NCBI RefSeq assembly: GCF_027706145.1
Contig: NZ_JAQFWW010000001.1
Location: 186,001-250,000, forward strand
Length of the DNA: 64,000 bases
Direction: 5' to 3'
DNA from: Bacillus changyiensis
GTDB taxonomy: Bacteria; Bacillota; Bacilli; Bacillales; Bacillaceae
Each line of letters starts with the position of its first letter. The stretch's first letter is position 1. This document shows, one piece after another, positions 8,572-17,743 of the stretch. The notes beneath the pieces are model-generated. The model was not told where the DNA came from and did not search any database. It worked only from the letters and a program-made list of their open reading frames with translations. The position numbers and the translations under genes are program-made.

Positions 8572-9837
8572 ATGATAGATTACAGTCAATATCCGGTGCG
8601 GTCGATTTTATGTGTTGATATGCGGAGTTTTTATGCAAGCTGTGCTGCAGTTTTGCTTGGGCTTGATCCGATGACCTGTTTCTTGGCGGTTGTTGGGAAT
8701 ACAGAGCGGCAGGGAAGTATTGTTTTAGCCGCTTCTCCAGCTCTTAAAAAGGAATTTGGCATTCAGACGGGGACAAGGTTGTTTCAGCTTCCCGATGATC
8801 CGCGCATCCAGCTCGTTAATCCAAGGATGGCTGTCTTTATCCGTGTGTCAAAAGAGCTGACCCGGCTGTTTGGTCGTTATGTACCCCATCATGCCATTCA
8901 TACGTACAGTGTTGATGAAAGCTTCATTCAAGTCGATGGTGTTGAAAATATGTGGGGGGATGCGCAAATCATTGCCGCCAACATTCAAGATGACATGGAA
9001 AGGGAGTTTGGCCTGCCTTGTACCGTTGGGATTGGTCCTAATATGTTGATGGCGAAGCTGTGTCTTGATATTGAAGCAAAAAAAGCAGACAGAGGGATTG
9101 CAGTTTGGAATTATCAAGATGTAAAGAAGAAACTTTGGCCATTATCCCCGCTCCGAAGAATGTGGGGGATCGGCTCTAGATTGGAAAGAACATTAAATCG
9201 GATGGGCATTTTTACAGTTGGTCAGTTGGCGCAATACGACCTCAAACGCCTTGAAAAAAAATTTGGTCTCATGGGAAACCAGCTTTATTACCACGCTTGG
9301 GGCATTGACCTATCAGCAATTGGAGCACCGATTATGGCGGGACAGATCAGCTATGGAAAAAGTCAGATTTTGCTTCGTGATTATCCGGATCCTGCTGAAG
9401 TGAAGGCTGTCATTCTTGAAATGTGTGAAGAAGTCGCCAAAAGGGCGCGGGATCATCATCATGCAGGACGGACCATCAGTCTGGGAATAGAATACAGTCG
9501 CGATGAACTTGGAGGGGGATTTCATCGTTCCAAAACAATGGAAAACCCTTCAAATGTCACATTAGATCTTTATCATACATGCCTTGCCTTGTTTGAACGC
9601 TTTTATGAAGGAAAAACGGTTCGGAAAATTTCCATCTCTCTATCAAATGTTCAGGATGATACGAATAGACAACTTGATCTTTTTCGACCAGACCAAGAAA
9701 AAAAGCGAACACTCGGGTATGTGATGGATAACATTAGAGACCGGTATGGCTCAACAGCACTATTGCACGCGGTTTCTTATACAAATGCCGGGACTGCTCG
9801 GCTACGTTCAAAACTTGTCGGCGGACATCAGGCATAG
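8572..9837 (+). CDS. polYB: Y-family translesion DNA polymerase PolY2
   Basis: 421-residue UmuC/DinB-type polymerase copying past DNA lesions during the SOS response. Seen: N-terminal ILCVDMRSFYASC with the first catalytic Asp, YSVDESFIQVDG with the SVDE catalytic pair, a helix-hairpin-helix thumb around MWGIGSRLERTLNRMGI, and a little-finger domain to the end. ATG 8572 is preferred to GTG 8560 since GGAGGAG lies between them. Corresponds to B. subtilis yqjW (polY2). Preceded by two LexA boxes and followed 17 bases later by yqjX, almost certainly in the same transcript. Confidence 0.93.
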   Translation: MIDYSQYPVRSILCVDMRSFYASCAAVLLGLDPMTCFLAVVGNTERQGSIVLAASPALKKEFGIQTGTRLFQLPDDPRIQLVNPRMAVFIRVSKELTRLFGRYVPHHAIHTYSVDESFIQVDGVENMWGDAQIIAANIQDDMEREFGLPCTVGIGPNMLMAKLCLDIEAKKADRGIAVWNYQDVKKKLWPLSPLRRMWGIGSRLERTLNRMGIFTVGQLAQYDLKRLEKKFGLMGNQLYYHAWGIDLSAIGAPIMAGQISYGKSQILLRDYPDPAEVKAVILEMCEEVAKRARDHHHAGRTISLGIEYSRDELGGGFHRSKTMENPSNVTLDLYHTCLALFERFYEGKTVRKISISLSNVQDDTNRQLDLFRPDQEKKRTLGYVMDNIRDRYGSTALLHAVSYTNAGTARLRSKLVGGHQA

Positions 9838-9854
9838 AAAGGAGGCAATGAAGG

Positions 9855-10235
9855 ATGCTGAGAGACAGAGGCACAATCAAATGGGTGTCCATGATGTTGC
9901 CAGAACATGTGAAATTACTTAGAGAATATCAGGAAAGCCTTGATAAAGTGGAAAAACCAGTATTGGATGAACAAAAATATCAAGAATTTGATGAAGTGAT
10001 TTGTGAAGCGATGGAAAACAACAGGCCGCTGCAATTTACTTATTTTCAGAAAGGTGAATTGAAAAAATTGATCGGGTGCATTCATTATGTTGATGTGTTG
10101 CAAAGGGAATTGCGAATCTTAAGTGACACGTCTGAAACTTTTATTTTAAAGTTAGATGATATGGTGGACATTGAATATGATTCAGACCTATTTTATAATG
10201 ATCATAATGGTTCGGAGGTGATATGGCCATGGTAA
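9855..10235 (+). CDS. yqjX: YqjX, YolD-like protein
   Basis: 126-residue YolD-family protein, opening with DRGTIKWVSMMLPEHV, which is the family's typical start, and a C-terminal small beta domain (FTYFQKG...IHYVDVLQRELRI). YolD proteins are encoded next to Y-family polymerases and are thought to assist or control them; the molecular role is not settled. ATG at 9855 has GGAGG nine bases upstream. It lies 17 bases after polY2 and should be induced with it by DNA damage. Confidence 0.85.
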   Translation: MLRDRGTIKWVSMMLPEHVKLLREYQESLDKVEKPVLDEQKYQEFDEVICEAMENNRPLQFTYFQKGELKKLIGCIHYVDVLQRELRILSDTSETFILKLDDMVDIEYDSDLFYNDHNGSEVIWPW

Positions 10236-10265
10236 ATGATATTTATTTGCCAGGGATTGCAACGT

Positions 10266-10310
10266 CTCATGCAAAGCCTATGATCTTAGGCAGGCGATAC
10301 TTTGCATGAG
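10266..10310. repeat. inverted repeat between yqjX and the FusB-like gene
   Basis: CTCATGCAAAG (10266-10276) and CTTTGCATGAG (10300-10310) form a perfect 11-bp inverted repeat with 23 bases between, inside which CCTA and TAGG can also pair. Further short arms follow (AGGCGA 10292 with TCGCCT near 10327). No T-run follows, so this is not a plain terminator. It lies within the 178-base leader region of the FusB-like gene and could be a regulatory RNA structure or an operator. Confidence 0.6.
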
Positions 10311-10413
10311 GTCAAGTTTTAAACGAATCGCCTAATGTATAGTATCGTTTCTGATCTCAATATGGCTTTGCACCTTATTTCAAAATCACAAAAATAAGGA
10401 GCTGGCAAAAAAT

Positions 10414-11049
10414 ATGGACGTTTTTATCAGAAACGATCAATATCAATTTATTAAATTTCAAACGCAAAGCCTTGTTCTCGGACATGCGAGTGTAAAGGAC
10501 ACAGCAGTTCTCGAGGCTTTAAAATCTAGTGCTTTAGCTAAAGTGTTGGATTTATTTCCTGACCTAACAAGCGAGCAGAGAGCTTTATTGAGCAGGATGG
10601 TTGACATAAAAGAAAGCGTGGAAGCTGAACAATTTTTGTCCCGATTGAAACTGTACGTCATTCCATTTCAACAAGTAACGGCAAAAACTGTCAAAAAACT
10701 GTTCTCAAAAGTGAAAAAATTAAAGATGCCGGCGCTTGACAATATCGAGTTGACTGAGTATTCCTATTTGGGCTGGAACGATATAGGCTCAGGGAGAAAA
10801 TACATGATTGTGGATGTTGACGGAAAGTTGATGGGGATACATGGAACCATTAGACATAGTCATAAAAAAGGCATCTGTTCGCTATGTCATAAAATTGATG
10901 AAGTCGGATTATTCATGTCCAGGGTGAAAAGTGGCAAAGAAACCTACACAGACAGAGGCAACTACATTTGCTATGATAGTGAAAAATGCAACCAAAATAT
11001 CAGTACTTTAGATCATTTGCATGATTTCATCAACCAATTAAAGAAATGA
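10414..11049 (+). CDS. FusB/FusC-family EF-G-binding protein
   Basis: 211-residue two-domain protein like FusB/FusC and the Listeria/Bacillus Fbp proteins, which bind elongation factor G and release it from ribosomes stalled by fusidic acid. Seen: N-terminal four-helix domain to about residue 85, then a C-terminal domain with MIVDVDGKLMGIHG and a zinc finger from CSLCHK and a later Cys pair in YICYDSEKCN. Start ATG 10414; AAGGAG is 12 bases upstream, a little far. It stands where B. subtilis has yqjY-yqjZ. It may give fusidic acid tolerance or have a housekeeping role in EF-G recycling. A strong terminator follows. Confidence 0.88.
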   Translation: MDVFIRNDQYQFIKFQTQSLVLGHASVKDTAVLEALKSSALAKVLDLFPDLTSEQRALLSRMVDIKESVEAEQFLSRLKLYVIPFQQVTAKTVKKLFSKVKKLKMPALDNIELTEYSYLGWNDIGSGRKYMIVDVDGKLMGIHGTIRHSHKKGICSLCHKIDEVGLFMSRVKSGKETYTDRGNYICYDSEKCNQNISTLDHLHDFINQLKK

Positions 11050-11059
11050 TCATTTAAAC

Positions 11060-11109
11060 GAGTCTGTCCAAAAAGTCAGTTTTTCTGACGTTTTGGCGGA
11101 CTCTTTTTT
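11060..11109 (+). terminator. terminator after the FusB-like gene
   Basis: Long stem GAGTCTGTCCAAAA (11060-11073) against TTTTGGCGGACTC (11091-11103), with an inner GTCAG/CTGAC helix, followed by a T6 run. Clear rho-independent terminator. Confidence 0.85.
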
Positions 11110-11508
11110 CTATATATGAAAAGTGAGCAGAGGATCAAGACGTGAACTAGCTTGGAACAAATGGGCTAAAATATCAGTGAGGAGCCTAATATTGATACAA
11201 TTTTAGAGTCTTCACTTTCAATACAACTGTACCGACATGAGTTAAAAAAAGTTCTTCGAATGTAAACAAGCTTCAATCATCAGGACGAATTAATTTACCA
11301 ATTTATGTATCTTAAAAAGGTCAATATCATGATTGGCCTTGTAAGTTTTTGAACGTTTCTTGCTTTTTTTATTGAAAAAACCATGCAATATCCTTCAGTC
11401 CCTCGTATGAAAAAGCCACTTGTTTTTTTGAGACAGAACGGGAAAATATGATTTTGTGAATATTAAGGCTGTGGGTATTCCAAAGGGCCAGCTTTATCAG
11501 CCAGGTTC
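11110..11508. other. 400-base gap with one hairpin
   Basis: No convincing gene on either strand. AAGGTCAAT (11317-11325) pairs with ATTGGCCTT (11332-11340), with A-rich sequence on its left, so on the reverse strand it resembles a terminator for the MATE/importer operon that ends at 11509. The short plus-strand frame 11456-11758 is a shadow of the MATE gene. Confidence 0.5.
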
Positions 11509-12852
11509 TTACTTAGCCGTGGACTTCACAATTCCATGTGCCAGCTCATGCCGTCCGAAAACCTGTTCAGTCAAGCGAGGCATAGCCAGCCATAAAAGCA
11601 CGGAACGACTTAGACTAAATAAAATAAAGGACATCCATAACCCATGGTTTCCGAAAATGGGTACAAGGGTGAAAAAAGCAGCGAAAAAAACAAGAACAGC
11701 TAATATCATCGTATTTCTGACAGGAACGATTTCGGTTGCACCAGTAAAAATTCCATAAAGAATCAATCCGAAGCTAGCAGTCACAGGGAATAAGATCATC
11801 CACACATCATATATTTTTGCAGTTTCTAAGACAGTTTCAAGCGTTGTGAATAAAGGAATCATTTCCTCTTTGAAGAAAAAATAACAGACGGTCAGAATGG
11901 TTGAAGAAATAAATGACCACTGAATAGATAAAGAAAACGTTCGAGAATAAAGCGACTGATCCATTTTCCCAATGGCTTTTCCGGTAAAAATACTTGACGC
12001 ATTGGCAAATCCGTCAAAGATGTAAGCCATGATAAAATGAATCTGAAGCAATATAGCGTTAGCGGCCAAAATGTCAGAACCAAAAGCGGCACCTTTTGCA
12101 GTAAACAAGTTGAAAACCGTCAGCAAGCATAATGTTCTGATCAATAAATCCCGGTTAACCGCTATTATTTTTTTAAATGGCTTAGGGTGAAATAACAGTT
12201 TGAGAGACGGAAGTTTTACTACCATAGCAGCATTTGTTTTCACAAGCCAGCAGCCGATTAAACAGCCATATACTTCAGAAATCACGGTAGCTGCTGCGAT
12301 TCCGAATACTTCCATATGCATCACTTGAACAAAAAAGATATCAAGCACAATATTTAATATGTTCATCGAAACTTGTAGAAACAAAGTCATTTTGATCAGA
12401 GACATCCCCATCAACCACCCAAGAATGCAATAGCTGACTAAAGCGAAAGGCGCACCCCAAATTCGTACGGAAAAATATTGGGATGCAAATTCTGCCGTAT
12501 GCTGATCAGGCTGAATCAGCATAAGTGAAAAATCTTCAAACGGTTTTTGCAGTGTGATGAATAATATGCCAGCAAACAGTGCGATACAAATAGGTCGGGC
12601 TAGTGCCAAAACGCTCTCCATTTTGTTTTGTGCGCCAAGTGATTGAGCGGCAAACCCCGATGTACTGACACGCAAAAAACCAAACAGCCAATACATCGTA
12701 TTAAAAATCATCGTTCCCACTGCAACCCCGCTCATGTAAGCAGAGGAAGAAAGCTGTCCAGCGACCGCTGTATCAACCGCTCCCAATAAAGGTGTCGTAA
12801 TCGTTGAAATGATCAGCGGAACAGCAAGCGCAAGATAGTGTTTGTGAGTCAT
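11509..12852 (-). CDS. MATE-family efflux transporter (last gene of Zur-box operon)
   Basis: 447-residue membrane protein with about twelve helices in two halves. Seen: AVPLIISTITTPLLGAVDTAVAGQL at the front, the NorM/DinF-type opening, and a matching element in the second half. MATE proteins export drugs or metabolites using Na+ or H+. ATG 12852 has GGGAGGGGG ten bases upstream and sits 14 bases after the stop of the ABC ATPase gene, so it is the distal gene of the importer operon. By context it might export a metal chelator that the ABC system takes back; this is inference. Otherwise it is a general DinF-like pump. Confidence 0.85.
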   Translation of the reverse strand: MTHKHYLALAVPLIISTITTPLLGAVDTAVAGQLSSSAYMSGVAVGTMIFNTMYWLFGFLRVSTSGFAAQSLGAQNKMESVLALARPICIALFAGILFITLQKPFEDFSLMLIQPDQHTAEFASQYFSVRIWGAPFALVSYCILGWLMGMSLIKMTLFLQVSMNILNIVLDIFFVQVMHMEVFGIAAATVISEVYGCLIGCWLVKTNAAMVVKLPSLKLLFHPKPFKKIIAVNRDLLIRTLCLLTVFNLFTAKGAAFGSDILAANAILLQIHFIMAYIFDGFANASSIFTGKAIGKMDQSLYSRTFSLSIQWSFISSTILTVCYFFFKEEMIPLFTTLETVLETAKIYDVWMILFPVTASFGLILYGIFTGATEIVPVRNTMILAVLVFFAAFFTLVPIFGNHGLWMSFILFSLSRSVLLWLAMPRLTEQVFGRHELAHGIVKSTAK

Positions 12853-12866
12853 TAAAAACCCCCTCC

Positions 12867-13640
12867 CTATGAATCAAACACGTGAAGCAGTTTTTTTGTA
12901 TAAGGTTGTCTTTTTTCAGAAAACAGCTCTTCTTTTTCAAAATGATCTGCAATCCGGCCGTCTTTCATCACCATGATACGGTGACTCAGAAAATGAACAG
13001 CGGCAAGATCATGAGAAATAAATAAGTATGACATCCCCAAGTTATCCTGCAAATCTTTTAAGAGATTCAAAATGTTTGCCTGACTAATCACATCAAGGCT
13101 TGCCGTTGGTTCATCAAATATGATGACAGCGGGTTTGGTACTAATAGCCCGCGCGATCAGTACACGTTGCTGCTGTCCGCCGCTTAGTTCATGTGGATAG
13201 CGATCAAGAAGGTGAGATGAGAGGCCAACCATAACCAAAAGGCGTTCAGCCATACGGATTCGATTTTGCCCATCATCTTGCCCTGCTTTTTTAGAAAAAT
13301 CTAAAGGTTCCATTAAAGAATCAATGATCTTTAATTTTGGATTTAATGCTGCAGCGGGATTTTGAAAAACAGCTTGAAGCTTCCGCCAGTGCAACCGAGC
13401 TTCTTGATTGTTTAGCCTGTTGATCTGTTGATGATGAAGCTGAATCTCGCCCTGGTCAATTGTTTCGAGCAATAAAAGGCAACGGGCCAGTGTGCTTTTG
13501 CCACTACCGCTCTCTCCAGACACCCCAAGACACTCGCCTTTTCGAATAGAAAAAGAGACATTATCAACTGCTTTATGACCGCAAGCATAATGTTTTGTAA
13601 GGTTGTTGACCATCAGGATGGTCTCTTTTTGTTGATTCAT
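12867..13640 (-). CDS. ABC transporter ATPase, NikE/DppF-type
   Basis: 257-residue ATPase of the nickel/peptide class. Seen: Walker A GESGSGKST near residue 39, Q-loop in AVFQNPAAALNPK, ABC signature LSGGQQQR, Walker B VIIFDEPTASLD and the H-loop (FISHDL). It lacks the C-terminal extension of about 60 residues found in OppF/DppF of oligopeptide systems, fitting the short NikE type. Overlaps the upstream ATPase gene by 4 bases, so the pair is translationally coupled and should form the heterodimeric motor on the two permeases. Confidence 0.88.
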   Translation of the reverse strand: MNQQKETILMVNNLTKHYACGHKAVDNVSFSIRKGECLGVSGESGSGKSTLARCLLLLETIDQGEIQLHHQQINRLNNQEARLHWRKLQAVFQNPAAALNPKLKIIDSLMEPLDFSKKAGQDDGQNRIRMAERLLVMVGLSSHLLDRYPHELSGGQQQRVLIARAISTKPAVIIFDEPTASLDVISQANILNLLKDLQDNLGMSYLFISHDLAAVHFLSHRIMVMKDGRIADHFEKEELFSEKRQPYTKKLLHVFDS

Positions 13641-14434
13641 GAAACCACTCCTGTTTCAGCGGGATTTTTAAGCGATGGAATGGCTGAAAATAACCGTTTT
13701 GTAACATCATGTTTCGGATGCTTGATTAAGCTTTTGGCTGATCCGCTTTCCACAATTTCTCCATTCAGCATGACTGAGGCCCGATCAGCATATCTCTTAA
13801 CAAGGCGTAAATCATGTGTGATGAAAAAGACAGCACAGTTTGTTTTGGCACGTAACGATTCCAGCTGTTTTAAAACATTGGCAGCGGTTATGCTGTCCAA
13901 AGCTGTCGTCGGCTCATCAGCAATAATGAGTTTTGGCTTGAGCACCAATGCTTGAGCGATAGCGGCTCTTTGTAATTGTCCGCCGCTCAATTGAAAAGGA
14001 TAGCTTTCATACACCCGTGTTTCCGGTAGGTCTATTTCTTTAAAAGAGCTAAGAATTTTATCTTTTCGCTCTTTGTAAGACCAATCCGTGTGGGTTTTCA
14101 CCATCTCATCAATTTGTTTACCAATCCGTATGAAAGGAGTAAATGTCCCTTGATAGTCTTGGAAAATGCAGGCGATTTCTTTACCGCGAATCATTTGGAT
14201 TTCTTTGCGGGTGAGTTGTAACAGATTTTGCTCTCCAAATACAACATTTCCAGAAGAAACAGTGATATGACTAGGGAGCAGTCTGACGATGGCAGAAGCA
14301 GTCAGGCTTTTACCACTCCCGCTTTCACCGAGGCAGGCAAACCATTCTCCTTTATCAATTGAGAAGGAGACATTTTTAACAATGTCTTTTTGCTGATGTC
14401 TGATTGATAAGTGTTGAACAGACAAAATCGGCAT
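13637..14434 (-). CDS. ABC transporter ATPase, NikD/DppD-type
   Basis: 265-residue ATPase. Seen: Walker A GESGSGKSLT, IFQDYQGTFTPF (Q-loop region), signature LSGGQLQR, Walker B LIIADEPTTALD and FITHDL. As with its partner, the length matches NikD rather than the longer OppD/DppD, which end in a Cys-rich iron-sulfur-like tail missing here. Its start overlaps the stop of the permease gene by one base and its end overlaps the next ATPase gene by four, showing a tight operon. Confidence 0.88.
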   Translation of the reverse strand: MPILSVQHLSIRHQQKDIVKNVSFSIDKGEWFACLGESGSGKSLTASAIVRLLPSHITVSSGNVVFGEQNLLQLTRKEIQMIRGKEIACIFQDYQGTFTPFIRIGKQIDEMVKTHTDWSYKERKDKILSSFKEIDLPETRVYESYPFQLSGGQLQRAAIAQALVLKPKLIIADEPTTALDSITAANVLKQLESLRAKTNCAVFFITHDLRLVKRYADRASVMLNGEIVESGSAKSLIKHPKHDVTKRLFSAIPSLKNPAETGVVS

Positions 14435-15264
14435 TATGAAACTCCTTTCTTGTTTTTGACGTCAAATCGGTCTCTTAAAAGATCGCCATATAAGTTTGAA
14501 ATGAAGACAATAAGCATAATCGCAAGGCCAGGAACGATCATTAGGAGGGGAGCATTTAAGAAATAAGTTCTCCCTTCATTTAGCATCGCTCCCCATTCTG
14601 GGTGAGGGGGCTGGGCACCTAATCCGATATAAGAAAGAGCTGCAATCATTAACACCGTTTTCCCAATATCAAGTGTCATAAGGACTGAGACATGTCCAAG
14701 TACATGAGGAGTAAGATGTTTTTTTAAAATTGATAGTGGTTTGAGCCCTGCCAACTTGGCTAAAGCAATGTAATCTCGTTGTTTTTCAGAAAATACGGTA
14801 CTTCTGACAAGCCTTGCATAGCTAACCCATTTGACAGTGACGACTGCCAAAATTAAATTCATCAGACCAGGGCCAAGCAACCCGCTTAAAACAATAGCGA
14901 CAATATAGTCAGGAAAAGCCATAACGGCATCAATCAATCTCATGGTGATTCGATCTAGCTTCCCGCCAAAAAATCCGGAGATCAATCCGATAGGGACACC
15001 TAGACAGATAGAGATGAAAATTGCAATAAAGGCTGTACCGACTGTTGCTCTCGCTCCAGTCAGTAGACGCGAAAAGATATCTCTCCCCAAATGATCGGTA
15101 CCAAGCAAGTGCTGAAAGCTTACCGGCTGCAATCGATTTGTCATATCTGTATGAAGCGGATCAAATGGAACAAATAGTGGGCCTGCTAATAGCGCTAGAA
15201 AAAGTATCAACAAAAAAACGATTAGCAGAGGTTTGCTCAACACTTGATTAACCGATTTTTTCAT
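14434..15264 (-). CDS. ABC transporter permease, NikC/DppC-type
   Basis: 276-residue inner-membrane permease with about six helices. Seen: N-terminal LLAGPLFVPFDPLHTDMTNRL and the LGTDHLGRDIFSRLLTGAR motif that marks DppC/NikC proteins, and the cytoplasmic EAA-like loop around YIALAKLAGLKPLSILKKHL that docks to the ATPase. It overlaps the NikB-type permease gene by 4 bases. Together they form the channel; selectivity is set by the lipoprotein encoded first in the operon. Confidence 0.88.
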   Translation of the reverse strand: MKKSVNQVLSKPLLIVFLLILFLALLAGPLFVPFDPLHTDMTNRLQPVSFQHLLGTDHLGRDIFSRLLTGARATVGTAFIAIFISICLGVPIGLISGFFGGKLDRITMRLIDAVMAFPDYIVAIVLSGLLGPGLMNLILAVVTVKWVSYARLVRSTVFSEKQRDYIALAKLAGLKPLSILKKHLTPHVLGHVSVLMTLDIGKTVLMIAALSYIGLGAQPPHPEWGAMLNEGRTYFLNAPLLMIVPGLAIMLIVFISNLYGDLLRDRFDVKNKKGVS

Positions 15265-16202
15265 TTTCGTTCAGCCTCCTTTAAACGAATCTCAGGGTTG
15301 AGGAATTGATAAGATAGATCGATCAATAAATTAATGATAACGACGGTGACCCCCATCAAAAGAATATAACCTTGAATAATTGGGTAATCTCGCTGAATAA
15401 TCGCATCAACAACAAGTTTACCGATACCAGGATAGGCAAAAAGGACTTCAATAATGACTGTTCCTCCAAGTAAACTCCCTAAACTGACACCGAATATTGT
15501 AATAACAGGAATAAGGCTGTGTCGAAACGCATGAAACCAAAAGATTTTAAATTCACTAATCCCGCGGGCTCTAGCTGATCTAATGAAATCTTGACCCAAA
15601 CTCTCAATTAGGCTTGACCGCACAAAGCGGACGTAGACGCCAGACATGGCAATGCCCAGTGTCAGAGAGGGAAGAATCAAATGCCAAACTGTACCTGATC
15701 CCATTGAAGGCAACCAATTCAATCTGACAGAAAAGAGATCAATGAAAATCAACCCGAGCCAAAAACTAGGGATCGAAGCGCCGATTAACGCGAATATTCG
15801 GCCGATATGATCGACCCAATGACCCTGATATAGGGCGGAAAGCGTCCCGATTGGCACAGAGATCAAGAGCATGACAATAAGTGATGTCATACTTAACAGC
15901 AATGTCTCCGGGAATGTGCGACTAAGCTCAGCAATGACAGGCTTATGGGTAGTATAGGAATGACCGAAATCAAACTGGAAAAATCGCTTTAGCCAGTCCA
16001 AGTATTGGAGATGAACAGGTTTGTTGAATCCAATTTCTTCTTTGAATTCCTCGATTTGATCATTTGTTACAGCGATATCATCAACACGAAGCATTTGCTT
16101 GACTGGATCACCGGGGGCCGCCTTCATAAAAATAAAGCTGATAAAAGAGAGTAAAAATAAGAACAAGATCAGCTCAAACAGTCGCTTCGTCATGTGCTTC
16201 AT
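15261..16202 (-). CDS. ABC transporter permease, NikB/DppB-type
   Basis: 313-residue permease with six helices: an N-terminal helix, a long external loop (about residues 30-95, with APGDPV and GFNKPVHLQYLDW), then the binding-protein-dependent transport domain with the EAA loop at FIRSARARGISEFKIFWFHA. These are standard DppB/NikB features. Its start overlaps the binding-protein gene stop by 4 bases. Same operon as the genes on both sides. Confidence 0.88.
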   Translation of the reverse strand: MKHMTKRLFELILFLFLLSFISFIFMKAAPGDPVKQMLRVDDIAVTNDQIEEFKEEIGFNKPVHLQYLDWLKRFFQFDFGHSYTTHKPVIAELSRTFPETLLLSMTSLIVMLLISVPIGTLSALYQGHWVDHIGRIFALIGASIPSFWLGLIFIDLFSVRLNWLPSMGSGTVWHLILPSLTLGIAMSGVYVRFVRSSLIESLGQDFIRSARARGISEFKIFWFHAFRHSLIPVITIFGVSLGSLLGGTVIIEVLFAYPGIGKLVVDAIIQRDYPIIQGYILLMGVTVVIINLLIDLSYQFLNPEIRLKEAERK

Positions 16203-17728
16203 TCTGTTTTCACGTCCAAATCTTTAGTCAACATATAATACTCGCTTTTGCTCGTTTCCCAGTTTAAAACATGATCTCTATATGCCGTGATATTTTGCGG
16301 AGTAACAATAAAAGAGTTTAATGTCTCTTTTTGAATAAAATCAGCCGCTTTTTTGGCAAGGTGATTTCGCTTATCTTTATCAACGGTTTGGTTAAATTCC
16401 TCAATCCACTTGATCAATGGTTGCTGGTGTACCCCGCTGTAGTTTAGAGCACCACCTGGCATATAAGCCGTGTTCAGAAAATAGCCGGCATCACCTCTAG
16501 GTGCAGTCATTGCACTATATGTGGCCAAATCCCAATCCTTGTTTTCAGACAAATATTCGTCAATATTCTCCACTTGTTGAATCTTGATAGATATCCCAAG
16601 TTGTTTTGCGTTTGCCTCAAAGACTTGGGCAATTAAAGGCAGTTCCGGACGTGACTGATAGGTAAGAAGAGTCAAAGATAAAGCTTTGCCGTTTTTAACA
16701 GCTTTGCCATCTTTAAATTGATAGCCTGCTTTCTTTAGTTCATCTTTTGCCGCTTCTAATCCACTCGGTTTCTGTATGTGTTTGGAAGAAAACGGGAACT
16801 GTTTAAGGAATGGTCCTATAGCCGGCTGAGCCTGCCCGGCCATCATATTTTCTGCAATTTCTTTCCGATTTAGTAAAGCATCAAGTGCTTGGCGAAGATG
16901 AATTTCGGATAAATTGCTTTTCTTCATGTTGTAGAGCAGTTGATGAACACGCAGACTTGGAACTGAGTCGACAACAATTGCCGGGTCTTTCTTAATATGT
17001 TCAATGTTTTCAACATTCGGTCTGTAAATGATGTCTGCGTCTTTTGATTGTAAAGCCAACACACGTGCGTTTGCATCTTCATTGAACGAGAAGGTCGCAT
17101 GCTTCAGCTTCGGTTTCCCATTCCAATAATCTTCATAGCGTTCAAGCTCAATTTTATGACCTGGTTCAAATGAAGTGACTTGAAAAGGTCCTGTTCCAAT
17201 TGGTTTTTGTGAGAAATTCATTTCACTGACATCGATGATGGCTGTGTTTGGATGGACCAGTTCAGAAGGGAATTCTGGAAAAGGTTCTGTTGTCTTAATT
17301 GTCAACCTTTGTCCTTTGGCTTTTATTTCTTTTACCTTTAATGCATTTTTTATGGCTTTACTGTCGTGAATTGCTCTTTCTAAAGATGCTTTAACGGCTT
17401 TAGCATCTACTTTATTGCCGTTTTGAAAGGTCAAATCATCTCTGATTGAAAACACCCATGTTTGTCCGTCTGTACTTTTCCAATCCTTTGCAAGCCAAGG
17501 CTCGATGGTCAGGTTAGAAGTAATTCTTACAAGTGTTTCACCAATACCTGCACGAACAGACGTGTAATTAACATCTAAATGGGGATCAAGAGTCTGGCTT
17601 GGGATATTGAAAAGAAAGTTAAGTTTTTTATCATTTTCACGCACTGATCCATTGTTAAAAGAAGAACAGGCAGAAAGGAACAAAAGAAAAACAATGAGGA
17701 TGGTGAATCGTTTTGCTATGTATAACAT
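16199..17728 (-). CDS. ABC substrate-binding lipoprotein, NikA/CntA/peptide type
   Basis: 509-residue SBP_bac_5 lipoprotein, tethered outside the membrane. Seen: lipobox LSAC with Cys near residue 21, then SQTLDPHLD, LAKDWKSTDGQTWVFSIRDDLTFQNG and GTGPFQV, all usual for the nickel/dipeptide-binding family. Start is ATG 17728 or TTG 17734; GGAGG lies 10 or about 5 bases upstream. The ligand cannot be read from sequence: nickel, peptide, or a metal-metallophore complex. The Zur box directly upstream points to zinc or a zinc-metallophore complex rather than nickel or nutrition. First gene of a six-gene operon ending with the MATE gene. Confidence 0.85.
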   Translation of the reverse strand: MLYIAKRFTILIVFLLFLSACSSFNNGSVRENDKKLNFLFNIPSQTLDPHLDVNYTSVRAGIGETLVRITSNLTIEPWLAKDWKSTDGQTWVFSIRDDLTFQNGNKVDAKAVKASLERAIHDSKAIKNALKVKEIKAKGQRLTIKTTEPFPEFPSELVHPNTAIIDVSEMNFSQKPIGTGPFQVTSFEPGHKIELERYEDYWNGKPKLKHATFSFNEDANARVLALQSKDADIIYRPNVENIEHIKKDPAIVVDSVPSLRVHQLLYNMKKSNLSEIHLRQALDALLNRKEIAENMMAGQAQPAIGPFLKQFPFSSKHIQKPSGLEAAKDELKKAGYQFKDGKAVKNGKALSLTLLTYQSRPELPLIAQVFEANAKQLGISIKIQQVENIDEYLSENKDWDLATYSAMTAPRGDAGYFLNTAYMPGGALNYSGVHQQPLIKWIEEFNQTVDKDKRNHLAKKAADFIQKETLNSFIVTPQNITAYRDHVLNWETSKSEYYMLTKDLDVKTE

Positions 17729-17743
17729 GATCAAAAAACCTCC

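Noticed and set aside
11456..11758. Plus-strand 100-codon frame
   Set aside because: Shadow of the MATE gene C-terminus, with no ribosome site.
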